64,000 nt of DNA from Ctena decussata. Its lineage: Eukaryota; Mollusca; Bivalvia; Lucinida; Lucinidae. How positions within the stretch are numbered: the first letter of the stretch is position 1; every line of letters starts with the position of its first letter. A program made the translations under genes and the position numbers. The notes under the pieces are model-generated. The model was not told the DNA's origin. It saw only the letters and a list, made by a program, of their open reading frames with translations, and searched no databases. This document shows, piece by piece, positions 21,932 to 32,971 of this stretch. The DNA lies in contig OZ022507.1 of the NCBI GenBank assembly GCA_963989385.1, forward strand, positions 54,137,400 through 54,201,399, given 5' to 3'.

Positions 21932-22794
21932 TATATCCAAAGTTAAAGTCTGTAAATGATTTATCAAACAGTAATCCAATAAGTATAAAGTTAAGAAACT
22001 CGGTAGACTAATGTCGAAATGAAAGTATTTCCGAAAGAAGAAAAAAAATAGAATAGACATACTAATGAATTTCAACTCTTTGTACTAAAACATTCTCAAC
22101 AAAAAAGCTAAGTTGTTGTTTCTGGTTTGTTGAATCTCCACGGGGAATGAAAAAAAATGGTAATCAGTTATTCTGCTTTGCCTGTAAAGATAAACAATAA
22201 ATAGTGTTTGTAGTTTGTTTTGTAGTTTGAAGAATACAATTTGAAGCTACTTAGTGTGAGCAAAACTAACTATAGGGCAATGACAGCCAAAAAATCAGTC
22301 AACTGAGTCGTTCTGCGATACACTGTTTGTACCGCATGAAAGTTGGTTCCAGTCCTCCTGGTAGCTTTGGGGAAGATGTTTAAGGGTGGACAACGGACGA
22401 CAGACGGTGCTGGACAATAATTACAGCTCATCATTAGCGCTTAGTGGTCAGGCAAGCTATAATGGATTTAAGTCTTCAAAAATGTCAACATGCATTAATA
22501 TTTACATTCTCAGTGCATTTATTTAAAGGCCGTATGGTAAGCCATTAGAACGAAATGTAGTTTATACTTCAATAACTACATCGGTTCACGCGACGTTACA
22601 TGAGGTTAAGTGACGTCAAAATAAACCATGGGGTTCTCTCCTACCTTATTGGCAATAGGCGACGTTATAACGTCGTTGAATCTGTTCCGCTGTAGTCGAA
22701 AAAAACGCATATAAACATGATAAATGTTTTTTTCTGCTTCAGCTGTAGCCCTAACGTAAATTTGTGGTCAGATAAAAGATAGAAAAGAATGTAA
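21932..22794. other. no gene seen
   Basis: AT-rich sequence without recognised coding content or clear repeat structure. Confidence 0.5.
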
Positions 22795-23385
22795 ATATAA
22801 GCAATGAACCTCATTTTTCTGGTGTTCTACATTGGGTCGCTAGCAAAGTTTATATGAACCCTTTCGTATATGTAGGTGTTAATTCTTATGAGCAGCCATA
22901 TCTTGGTCTGCACTGTTTCCTCTGATATTTCTGTCTCAGTACCTAGAATTTCCACGGTATACACAATCTGACAAAGTCAAGCCCAAAGTGTATTTGTGTA
23001 AACATAAACAAAGATCAAATGAGCCGCGATACGACAAAACTAACAAAGTGGCATGTGCGCCCAGCGAAGACTCAGATCAGCCTCGGTAACTGCCCAGTCT
23101 GATCAGAGCCTTAGCTTTCGGTATGGAGGTACCTTAAACTCTTAGCTACCCCTTTAGTGCACAGCAAAGACTGTGATCAGCCTGGGCGGATCTGAGTCTT
23201 CGCTGGGCGCACATGCCACTTTGTTGGTTTTGTCGTGTCACGGCTCCAACATACTGCAGTTTTAGCCAGCATTCAAAGTGTTAACAGAGTTCGAGCATTG
23301 GAGCTGACGTCAATACTTTGAATGTGACCCAATGTAGTTTATACTTCGATAAATACCAGAAAAAGTGAAAGGGGTCTCTGCTTAA
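22795..23385. mobile_element. inverted-repeat element holding MITE-1 copy E
   Basis: CTACATTGGGTC (22827-22838) plus the neighbouring TTTTTCTGGTG face GACCCAATGTAG (23326-23337) and ACCAGAAAAAG in inverted order. The part 23250-23318 matches 18012-18080 in the opposite orientation. Confidence 0.6.
23021..23246. mobile_element. MITE-1 copy E
   Basis: Subfamily with GTGGCATGTGCGCCCAGCG. An unoccupied relative of its insertion site lies at about 18012-18110. Confidence 0.93.
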
Positions 23386-23935
23386 AGAAACTATTAGTCG
23401 CCTATAATCTGTCCATGTTCACAGACCAACCTCAAGAGCCTTTAGATTACTTCAGTTACAAGAGATATCTTTAAAAAAGAGATATAAGACGAAGTGAAAG
23501 AAGACATATTTGAAACAAATAATATATTTTTTTTATTTCTGTTGAGATAAGAAATTGGCTGCAAGCAAGGTTTCAGAATACGTCCCGCAAAATTATCTGC
23601 ACTCAATGTTTTAAATACACTATACGCCTTTAATAATTAGAATGTAAAAAAAGGACCAAAATCTAATGGGGTATCTATGAGAAATTTTTACTGTGATTGA
23701 AAAAATTCCAAGTTCAAAACCCTGTCGCTATGTCATAATAACAAAATAAAAATTGGCTAAGTTCAAAATGCTGTAAATATGTCTGATATTATTATCGAAT
23801 AGCAGTATCCTTATGTTGGGATTATCCACTATGGCGAGAAACCAGACTGGTCCGTAAAATATTGACATTCTTCGGTACATTCCGATATGCTTCCGATGAT
23901 ACGGTACTGTATTTTACACGGTTCAGTACAGCCGG

Positions 23936-24762
23936 GTGCGTAAATTTACCGGAACGGACCGGAATGGACTGAATTACCGGAACGGACCCGTTTTCCCCTA
24001 TCTTCAGTAGATATTTGTAATATTTTTATTAAATAACTCTTATTTGATATTAATACATATTCTGTATGCCATCTAGCGCAAATCAATTAGAGATATTAGT
24101 CAAAATACTCTTTGAGTATTTTGCGCCATGGGTAGGCCTCTTAATACCCCACGCATATGCGTTTCATCTTAAAATAATATAATCTTATACAAAAATCTGG
24201 TTATCTTTCTTCCAAGACTTGGAGCGAATGAAAAACACAAAAATTCCCGAATTTTCGTTCCATAGTATCATGACCAACATTTCAGCCATAGAAAATATGT
24301 AGAGCTATTGTGTTTCAGCTTTAAATTGAAACATTACAGTGGTCTAAATGTATAAAGGGAAACTTTGTATATCGATTGTACAGTTAGCACCATTATCATG
24401 ATTATCATGTTTCAATAAGTCGTCAATTTATCTGACGGACAGACATTTGTTTCTAGCCTGGCCCCAGTCGAATCTGTATATTATTCTGGTGGTCAGATTC
24501 CTATGTTCCTTTGCAAGAGATATATTGAACATAGGGTCTGTAGCCAGACTAATTTGTTTCGCCAATAGTCCTTATCATATATTGTCAAATCAAAATCAGG
24601 GGTTGCAAGTTAAGATAATACATGCTAGTCATAGGTAGGGCCTTGAATCTGCGGGTGTAGATTGTATCAAAATATCTCAAAAATCGGCTGGCAATATGAA
24701 TAATAAGGGTCCGTTCCGGTCCGACCCGGTAATCAGGTCTGTTCCGGTAAATTTACGCACCG
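23936..24762. mobile_element. ~827-bp inverted-repeat element with CCGGAACGGACC ends
   Basis: GGTGCGTAAATTTACCGGAA followed by repeated ACCGGAACGGACC variants on the left; the inverse on the right. No coding capacity. Architecture like 3782-4220 and 9121-9986. Confidence 0.75.
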
Positions 24763-25504
24763 AGTACGAAAAGAACTACTTTTTTACTACGAAAGACTTT
24801 TCGCACCATAGAATCTTTTTTTTTTCTCAAGCCATCGGCATTTGCGTTTCTCGCGTTCTGCTTAACTCTATCAATCATTACAGCGTTAAAGTGAAAAAAC
24901 ATATTTAAAACTAAATGCAAAGTGCAAATAATAATATTTTTAATGTAACTAAATCTTCTGACAGGTGAATAACAATTCCATGACATATGCGCTCTTCCAT
25001 ACAGAGATCAAGTCAAGTTTTGGCGGCAACGATAATTTAATTAGACTTCGTCTAAAAACTTCCGAGTTAAACTGTCGGCTAAACGTTGATTCAAACAAAG
25101 TGCGGCTGTTCCCATGAAGGACCACAACATATGATTAACTGTTGAAACTTTCAACAGTTAATGTTGTGGTCCCTCTGTTCAATGGAGGAGAAATTAGACA
25201 ACTTTCCCAAGAATATCATTAAAATCCACACTATAAAATATAAACTTAAATACCTCACCTGTTATGTCGTAGTACAGACTACCACACAATGTCCATTCAA
25301 GTTCAACATGTCATTTAACAATAGAATGAGGAAGATAGAAACTGGTCATCTGTCAACACTTCCTATTCTTAACTTTAATGTCACACTTAAATCTGTAAAG
25401 AAAGAACATGAAATATGATTTCTGCATAATGATCTAAATATCGGGATTTCCCAGTCTCTTGAGGTGACTGGGTATACATGTACTTTTAGGACTATAGGAC
25501 TAGT
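24763..25504. other. no gene; one hairpin at 25119-25172
   Basis: The hairpin pairs GGACCACAACAT and ATTAACTGTTGAAA with their complements around a 1-nt centre, with an extra ATG in one arm. The rest is unrecognised. Confidence 0.6.
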
Positions 25505-25747
25505 GGGGGCGGTTGGGTGGTGCGATGGTGCTACGTGTAACTTCCAGTGCCGGGGCGTCCCACTAATTTGGATAACAGTAGGGCAAGGGCCTACTGTCTT
25601 GCAGTAGGTGCGGGTGGGGGTTGTTTGGACATTTTTTATCTCGTCTATCATTTCTCTCTTCTTTCTCCCTCTCTCTGGGAGACGGCCCGATATAGACTGA
25701 AATACTGTCTCAAAGGGCCGTTAAATCCAAAACAATCAATCAATCAA
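25505..25747 (+). mobile_element. SINE-2 copy a, 12-bp TSD
   Basis: The body contains GCCGGGGCGTCCCACTAATT, a pyrimidine-rich TCTCCCTCTCTCTGGGAGAC stretch and ACTGTCTCAAAGGGCCGT, and ends in a CAAT-repeat tail. Exact duplications TATAGGACTAGT at 25493-25504 and 25748-25759. A clear tRNA head is not seen. Confidence 0.85.
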
Positions 25748-25795
25748 TATAGGACTAGTAACTCTGCCAATTTCATTTTCCTCCCTCCAAAATGG

Positions 25796-25960
25796 TGTCG
25801 ATTTTTATAAAAAAGAATTTGTTCACCTAGGAACATTTCTGTTTTTCCTTTCAAGAAAAGACCCCATTCTGAAAGGGCTTCGTTACCAGGGTAGCAAACA
25901 GGAAGTCGCAAAAACTGTTCCCTTTTTAAAAAAGGCGGAAAACATGAAGGTACATGTATA
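25796..25960. repeat. palindromic family P, copy 2
   Basis: Core AAAGAATTTGTTCACCTAGG..., then GGAAGTCGCAAAAACTG and a GGCGGAAAACATGAAGGT right side, as in the other copies. The long minus-strand frame across 25744-26289 is not credible as a gene. Confidence 0.65.
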
Positions 25961-26293
25961 CTCAAACCTTGAATTGTGTTAAAATTTGAACGAGATTCAC
26001 TTATTGGCAAAAAGTAAAGACAGTGCAGACTTGACTGGACCGCTCTTGCATACTGTTCTACATTGTGCGAGACAGTCTTTGCAGTGACCATGAGCAGCAC
26101 TGTTTTCTTTAAGCCTTTCTGCAGCACTGTTTTCCAAAGGCTTTTCCGCGGGGGTGGGGGTATAATTGGATCCTCCGACAGTTCTAATGCACAAGTATGG
26201 GTTGCACCACCTTTCTTTCTGCCTTTCTGTTCAAGGACAGCTATACAGGTGTCCACACTGCTAGAAATACAGACAAACAAGATCTGCATCAGA

Positions 26294-26512
26294 GGCCGTA
26301 TACATAAAACGACTTAAGTGGTTGCTAAGCTGTTGCTAAGGCTAAATTTCTTTGAAGGAGATTCCCTACAACTATGAAATTTGCTCTGGAGGAACAGTCT
26401 TTGTAAGACTGTTCCTCCAGAGCAAATTTCATAGTTGTAGGGAATCTCCTTCATAGAAAATCAGCCTTAGCAACAGCATAGCAAACACTTAAGTCGTTTT
26501 ATAAATACGGCC
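26294..26512. mobile_element. hairpin element with perfect 48-bp stem
   Basis: 26353-26400 and 26406-26453 are exact inverse complements around TTGTA. Outer arms (GGCCGTATACATAAAACGAC and inverse, with CTTAGCAACAG pairs) extend the palindrome with a few mismatches to ~105 bp per arm. Confidence 0.93.
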
Positions 26513-26580
26513 CCAGAAGTTTTCGCCTTGGAACTGGACAGTAGCAACAGAGAATTAAATTATTTGAGAATGAATTATAG

Positions 26581-26935
26581 GTTTGAGAAAATCACACTTT
26601 TCCTTATATGAATTTCAGGTAGTGTCTCACTAATAAATGGAAAAGAGCATGGCATACACTGTATGCCATGCTCCTCTCGAATTGTAAGTGAGATGATGTC
26701 ATCGATCTGTTACCATAGCAACTACGGAATACCAACTATTGCCCTTAGAACCTTGGCAAAATGACGTCTAGATGATGTCACTTTGATATCAATATAAACT
26801 CTTGGTTGCTATGGTAACAGATTTATGGTGCCATTGTTTCCAGAGCATGCCAAACAGTTTATGCCATGCTACGCCAATTTTCAATGACATTGCAAATTGA
26901 ATTTCTTTCAAAAGAAACTTCAGATTTTCTCAAAC
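26581..26935. mobile_element. 355-bp MITE with GTTTGAGAAAATC ends
   Basis: Ends GTTTGAGAAAATC / GATTTTCTCAAAC; internal pairs AGCATGGCATAC / GTATGCCATGCT and ATCTGTTACCATAGCAAC / inverse at about 26706 and 26806. Confidence 0.8.
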
Positions 26936-27485
26936 AAATGATTATTTTCAAATCATTGAATTCCGTGTTTTTCATATGCTACTGCGGACTTAAACTAGTT
27001 TTATGCGCGCTACATGTAATAGTGTGCCTGATGTGATCTCATGGCCTAGTATCTCCTCCAGGCAAGAGTCTGCTACAGTTACTATCGCTAAAACACACAG
27101 ATGTGTTAATTAATTTCGCCCATCACAACACTGTGACTTGGCCTACGTGCGGAGCGGACTAATTGACATTTTCACGTCTTGGGGGTAAGCATTCACAATG
27201 GAATTACTATCAGAAATATGACTCTGACAACAGATCGATATGCAAGTTTACAAGATCTCATTAACGACTATCATATAACATACTTGTGATCTGTGAAAAT
27301 GCTGAACTTGCTGATTGTCGAGAGTCTATACAGCGTATTTTGACAACAGGGTTCCACCGGGGCCTGCGCTGTGAGTTAGTGGGCAGTGATGCAACATTAC
27401 ATTACTGGACATTAAAAAACTCAATTAAACCGAGTCTGCTATTTTCATTTCTTTAATGTGTTCTTTGCTTCCAGAGATTTATTGT
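26936..27485. other. no gene seen
   Basis: Unrecognised sequence, no coding signal or repeat structure noted. Confidence 0.5.
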
Positions 27486-27690
27486 ATCTTGCTTGTATTG
27501 CAAAGTCGATTCTACAGGGCACAGTTAAAGGACAGAGCAGATGAGGTAGACAGAAGAAGAGGTGGGATTTCAATAGTAAGGAGCACAACTAGGGAAGCCG
27601 AAACTGTGACAGGACTAGGTGGAAGGGAATTGTTGTAGTCATCTGTGGTGCCCCAACGACCTTGTGAGGTTATTGGATAGGCTGCCATGG
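27486..27690 (+). mobile_element. LINE 3' fragment
   Basis: Matches the last part of the LINE at 3042-5330 (TACAGGGCACAGTTAAAGG, then CCCCAACGACCTTGTGAGGT and a GGATAG tail). Frameshifted and 5'-truncated. Confidence 0.8.
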
Positions 27691-27711
27691 ACTAGACTAG
27701 CTAGTACATAT

Positions 27712-27946
27712 GAGCCGCGACACGACAAAACCAACAATGTGGTTGTGCACCCAGCGCAGACTCAGATCAGCCTGGGCATCCGCCCAGTCTGATCAGAGTC
27801 TTCGCTGTCTGCATGGAGGAAGCTTAGACCATTAGCTACCCTTTGAGCACTTAACGAAGAGTCTGATCAAACTAGGTGGCTGTACAGGCTAATCTGAGTC
27901 TTTGCTGGGCGCATTACCACATTGTTGGTTTTGTCGTATCGCGGCT
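27712..27946. mobile_element. MITE-1 copy F
   Basis: Complete copy; ATAT flanks both ends. Confidence 0.95.
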
Positions 27947-28085
27947 CATATATACCCTTTTGCCCATAAATACTGTATGTATAACTTACATTTGTACCAC
28001 CATTACCAGAAAACGCAAACTTAAGCACGAAATATTTTGCAATGAGCAATGTCAACACTGGTAAGGATGGTATAAAATAGTTAAA

Positions 28086-28460
28086 CCATGGTTTGTTCGC
28101 CTGTACGAGGATTTGATTGATTGATTTGATGCTTAACGTCCACGGTAAACAGCTATGGTCATGTCGGGACGGTCAGTTAACCTAACCACACTATTCCTGG
28201 GCAGGCTTAGACCTCCTAAGCGGTTAACCAGTACTAAGTACACATACTTTCGCCAGTAACTGACAACTGTCCTTCTTGAATCAGCGGAAGGAGAAACGAC
28301 CGGGTATCGAACCCAGGACCTCTGACTTATGAGTCAGGTGCCCTACCGATGGCCTGTACGAGGAGATAATCCACGAACTTTGGTTCGTCCAACTGTACGG
28401 GAGATAATCCACTCCCTAAAGCTCGCGAAATAACTCCTCGTACAGGCGGACAAACCATGG
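28086..28460. mobile_element. hairpin MITE split by a SINE-1 insertion
   Basis: CCATGGTTTGTTCGCCTGTA on the left and its near-inverse at 28439-28460, with GGAGATAATCCAC repeated inverted near the centre. SINE-1d occupies 28112-28351 in the left arm; without it the palindrome is ~120 bp. Confidence 0.85.
28112..28351 (-). mobile_element. SINE-1 copy d, 13-bp TSD
   Basis: Flanked by GCCTGTACGAGGA at 28099-28111 and 28352-28364. The first bases of the tRNA-like head are missing. Confidence 0.93.
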
Positions 28461-28567
28461 TATATCTATTACATCAATTCCATGAAAGCTACATGAACTT
28501 GATAATTGTGAATTATAAGTATGACTGCTGTCATATTGTACAGTTAAAAGATAGAAGTCTGTCTGCC

Positions 28568-28675
28568 CAGCAGACATACGACGTTTAAACTACGTTGAAT
28601 CAACGCTGAATCAACGTCATAAGGTTGAATCAGCGTTGATTCAATGTTGTTTCGACGTTGTGTGTCCAGTGGGTG
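28568..28675. mobile_element. GTTGAATCAACG palindromic MITE, copy 1
   Basis: Ends CCCAGCAGACATACGACGTT and inverse-like CGTTGTGTGTCCAGTGGGT; the interior is a chain of GTTGAATCAACG half-palindromes. Related in layout to the GACGTC family. Confidence 0.75.
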
Positions 28676-28953
28676 CCCTCCTAAGAACCCCGATGTAACT
28701 ACACCGTTAGTCAGTCTGTGCGAATTCTGACAGCACAGACAGTATTGGCTTCCCTAGTCTCCAAATTAAACTACTCCGAATAGAAAGAGCAAATTCCTTC
28801 CTTTAGGAGTAGATCCTTTGAGAAAGGAGACATATATATCCATAGAAGAGTATTCTCCTTAAGGGGTATCTAAGGCCCGGTTTTGCGCGATCGCTCATTT
28901 TCTTGTTGCGCAATTTATTTATCATGCATCTGTTTTCACGGAAAAAGAAATAA

Positions 28954-29190
28954 GAGCCACGACACGAGAAAACCAACCAAGTGGTTGTGGGCCCAGCGAA
29001 GACTCAGATCAGCCTGGGCATTCGCCCAGTCTGATCAGAGTCTTCGCTGTCCGCATAGCGGAAGCTTTGACCCTTAGCTGCCCTTTAAGCGCTTAAGCGA
29101 AGAGTCTGATCAGACTGGGCGGATGCCCAGGCTGATCTGAGTCTTCGCTAGGCGCAAATGCCACTTTGTTGCTTTTGGCGTGTCCGGCTC
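28954..29190. mobile_element. MITE-1 copy G
   Basis: Complete copy with small changes in both ends. Confidence 0.93.
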
Positions 29191-29389
29191 ATTTATCAAG
29201 TTAAATAGATATTATAAGATTTTAATGTAGATAAATGTAAGGTAAGGAAAACTTCGAAAGAGTAGGTTTCTCATTACGTTGATTAATATTATATATACAG
29301 AACTATAACCCTTTGTTGCCATATCAACTGAAACATGCCAAACAAAAATGGGCCTGTTTGCATGTGCAAATAGCGGAGAACTCAAAATT

Positions 29390-29624
29390 GAGCCACGACA
29401 CGAGAAAACCAACAATGTGGTCGTGCGCCAAACGCAGACTCAGATCAGCCTGTGCATCCACCTAGTCCGATCAGCCCTTCATTATGCGCTTAAAGGGTAG
29501 CTAAGGGTCTAAGCTACCATTATGCGGACGGCGAAGACTCTGATCAGACTGGGCGGATGCCCAGGCTGATCTGAGTCTGCGCTGGGCGCACAACCACATT
29601 GTTGGTTTTCTCGTGTCGCGGCTC
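29390..29624. mobile_element. MITE-1 copy H
   Basis: Complete copy, 200 bp from copy G. Left end GAGCCACGACAC carries one change. Confidence 0.95.
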
Positions 29625-29989
29625 AAATAAACTTGCACATTCTGACCATTAAACATCCTTGTCCAACTTCGCCGTATTGATTCCGCAGAAATTTTATGTT
29701 TACGCAAACAGAGGAAACTCATCAGACTGCACAGAAGCGCAGACGGGTCTGTGACCTCTTTTTCAACAAAGGTACTTTTTCTCTTTAAGCATCTCTATTA
29801 ATGGTTCCTTCTTCCGTGTTTTGGTCATCAATAGAACAGGAAGAAAAATATTCTTTATAAATATATGAAATTTTTAGATATAAACTATACAACTAAATTA
29901 TGTGATGGTATACCGTAAATACCCTAAACATACAGACACACATGCGTAGGATCGGTCTGATGATAGTCTACGCTGTAGTATGCCAATTT

Positions 29990-30200
29990 TCCAGTCAAAT
30001 GTAGAATACGCGTGGTCGACAGGTTATAGGTGTTCGGCTATGGTGCAGCACTTCGCGGGTTCGAATACCAGTTCCAAGAGCTCTTTATATCAACCCAGCG
30101 GTAAATGGGTATATTTTTCTAATCAAGGAAACGTAAAGGCAGCGAAAAGAGAGGAATGGGCTCCGCCTTTTACGTGCTGTGCCCAAGAATGATGTGGCTG
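29990..30200 (+). mobile_element. SINE-5-like, tRNA-derived remnant
   Basis: A head with GCGGGTTCGAATACC (B-box-like) follows a degenerate tRNA-like stretch. The body has GAGGAATGGGCTCCGCCTTT and GTGCTGTGCCCAAGAA. No second copy in the window; identity is tentative. The small open frame across it is not a gene. Confidence 0.5.
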
Positions 30201-30370
30201 GTCTCTAACACACACTGCTCATACGGTCACTAGGGGTGTGAAACATATATATGTCTTTTTTGTTCAACCTTTACCAGTCATTTGTGACACAACACTGGCT
30301 ACAAGAAAGTAGGAGAAAATCTTTGTGAATAATTAACAGTTTCTGGTTGAAATCTATGGGTATACCCTAG

Positions 30371-30458
30371 TCCCAGCAGGCACATGGCGTCGTAATGACG
30401 TCGATTTGACGTGATTACGTCGCATCGCCGTCAGTACGACGTCATGTGACCGCTGGGA
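30371..30458. mobile_element. MITE-2 (GACGTC palindrome), copy 2
   Basis: TCCCAGCAGGCACATGGCGT to a CATGTGACCGCTGGGA end, with internal GACGTC palindromes. Confidence 0.88.
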
Positions 30459-30564
30459 ATGTATCTCTTGGGAACAACTTCGGTGACTGTTTCTTTGCTT
30501 TTTCCGGACGACAAATGGGACCGACTTCGGAAGCAAATTCTTTCCTCCAAGAACTGACTCTCAT

Positions 30565-30798
30565 TCAGCTCTCGATATCTCAAAGTAAAACAGTCAACTC
30601 TCTAAAAATCAAATTTCTTCCCAAACTACTGATATTTCAAAGTAAATTTTCTGCTCCCAGAAAATTTACTTTGAAATATCAGTAGTTTGAGGTAAGAGGA
30701 GTTGAAATGTAAATAAAAAATAGGGAATGTTAGATTTTTTTTCTTTGAAAGAACATGTACTTTGAGATATCAGTGTTCGATATATCGAGAGTTAACAG
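30565..30798. mobile_element. CAGT..CTCGATATCTC inverted-repeat element, copy 3
   Basis: Same central palindrome as 20486-20704 (AAAGTAAATTTTCTG / inverse), ending in GATATATCGAGAGTTAACAG. Confidence 0.8.
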
Positions 30799-31639
30799 TA
30801 GTACAATTGTGATAATGAGGCAGAATCATGTTAAAAGCTAAAAACGATAGAAAAATCAATTATGAAACTGAGGAAATACATGAAATTCCTCGAGAAAATT
30901 ACATAGAAACGGGAACGGACATAAAAATGTGTTAATTTCACCTGTAAATCCAATAAATCAAAATGTAGTGCTTCAACATGTTTTAGATTCCTGTCATAAT
31001 CCATTCAATTTCATAATGAAACAAACATTTTTAGAACATGTACTGTTAATCAAAACACACTTTTCCATACATGTACATTGATTCCATGCCACGCCCTGGA
31101 GATGGGTTGCAAATCGATTCTGTAGCATCAGAAATGGCATACATGTATGTCACAAATAAAACCTACCTTACAACATGTGACTACACCAATTTATGTAACA
31201 ATATTGCTTTTTACCATATGTTTATAGATTCTTCATTTGCGCGAACAGGCAAGTCTCTGATCAGACTACGCTGAGACGCGCAGTTTGACCAGGACTATGC
31301 TGTTTCTACATGCTTGCTTAAATGCACTTTTTTCTGGCAAAAGTGTAGAAATTTGACAGATCAGGTGACAAGACACTAGTGAGACCTGGCAATTAGCTTT
31401 AATGACAATGTTTTGACATTTCGATTCAATAGTTTTGTCAGAGGAACGGTAGACACAAACACGCTGACTTTAGTATAGCCAACGAAATCAATGAGAAATA
31501 TGGTAAAGGACCTTTCGGATTGGACCTGCTTAAACATTTCTTAAGGTTTCTTGGCAGAAAAGTTCCCCGATGTTTAGTGAAAAACGCAGACTCAGATCAG
31601 CCATGTAGTCAGTTCAAAAGATTGCTGTCCTTCATTTAT
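30799..31639. other. no gene seen
   Basis: Unrecognised AT-rich DNA. A MITE-1-like scrap (CGCAGACTCAGATCAGCC) lies near 31584. Confidence 0.5.
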
Positions 31640-31891
31640 GAGCCGCGACACGACAAACTCACAAAGTGGCATGTGCGCCAAGCGAAGACTCAGATCAGCC
31701 TGGGCATCCGCCCCGTCAGATCAGAGTCTTTGTTGTGCGTTTAAATGGTAGCTAAGGGTATAAGGCTTTACCTCCATGCCAACAGCAAAAATTCTGAAAC
31801 GACTGGGTGGATGCACAGGTTGATCTGAGTCTTCGCTGGGCGTACATGCCACTTTAAAATTGTCAGTTTTCTCATACATGTATCATGGCTC
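31640..31891. mobile_element. MITE-1 copy I, with clean 6-bp TSD
   Basis: Flanked by ATTTAT at 31634-31639 and again from 31892, the clearest target duplication of the family in this window. Confidence 0.93.
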
Positions 31892-32280
31892 ATTTATGTA
31901 ATTTTGTGTGTATGAAGCCCGGGATACCAGAAGCGAAGCTTTTGATTAAATGATGCTTATCGCCAAATTTTTCGCTTTTGGACATCCGACATTGACACCT
32001 TCTTCAAGGCCAAGGTCAACATTTATCATACATTTTCTACACCTTTGAAGTCTACTGAAAGTACCTTTAGCGAAGCGGTCCATTCGATGCCGCTAACAGT
32101 ATTATAATTAAAGTGATACATTTTGTAACCGCCACAGATAACAGCAAAGGATTTAACTCCTTTGCGACAATCAACGAAATTAAAACTGTGCAATGAAGGA
32201 ACCCGATTTACTTTTGAGCCACCATGCGGAAGTACAATATCAAGTTACATGCGAAAGTACAATATAAAGTTACATGAAGC

Positions 32281-32374
32281 AGTCATAACCTACCATTTCA
32301 GCTGACGGAGGCGGTTCAAACTCTGATCATCAGAGTTTGAATCGCCTCCGTCACCTGAAATGGAAGGTCATGAC
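32281..32374. repeat. 94-bp near-perfect palindrome
   Basis: GACGGAGGCGGTTCAAACTC and its inverse meet at GATC, and the flanking CCATTTCAG / CTGAAATGG and TCATAACC / GGTCATGA-like pairs extend it. Confidence 0.9.
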
Positions 32375-32486
32375 TACATCATCAGATGTTAGAAGAAATG
32401 AATCCCCAGGCGTTCGCTTTTTTGACTGAGCCTTTTTCGCTAATTCGGCATGTACAAGTGTAGTGTCTCCATGACTCGGTCTAAAT

Positions 32487-32586
32487 TTATTATTCTATTC
32501 TATCTTATAACCTTACAAGGTCGTTGGGGCACCACAGACGACTTCGAAAAGATCCTTTTCCACCTCGTTCTCAGTTAACTGTTTAG
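32487..32586 (-). mobile_element. LINE 3' end fragment
   Basis: On the minus strand it reads the family's terminal GTGGTGCCCCAACGACCTTG and an AGAATAGAAT tail. Confidence 0.75.
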
Positions 32587-32689
32587 AGTTATTATAACTG
32601 AGGTCCGTCGTTATCTGTTTTAGCAACCACCACTGCCCATATATACTTGCTGGGCTGTTTTGAAAATGTTATATTTATTTCATTTTTTG

Positions 32690-32712
32690 TTTGATTCTTC
32701 ATCCTTTTTTTT

Positions 32713-32754
<42 letters not shown>

Positions 32755-32800
32755 ACAGACAGCTCGATGTAGACTGAAAGTCTATCTCATAGGGCGTCAA
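32690..32800 (+). mobile_element. SINE-2 fragment with expanded CT microsatellite
   Basis: The 3' body matches SINE-2a (GACAGCTCGATGTAGACTGA). The pyrimidine stretch of the parent has become an uninterrupted CT run at 32714-32752. Confidence 0.7.
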
Positions 32801-32971
32801 CGTCTAATCACTGAATACTAATAAACATAACGCTACAATGTACACTGAACGCTGATAAACCGTACTGTAGCGTTGTGTTTATCAGCGTTTAGTGAGCATG
32901 TCACAAATGGACGCCAACATTATGTGTGTTAAACACTTTGTTTTCAAAGTGAGTCAGCTATATGGACGTTT

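Noticed and set aside
25744..26289. 181-codon minus-strand frame
   Set aside because: It overlaps a family P repeat and ends near SINE-2; composition and lack of motifs suggest chance.
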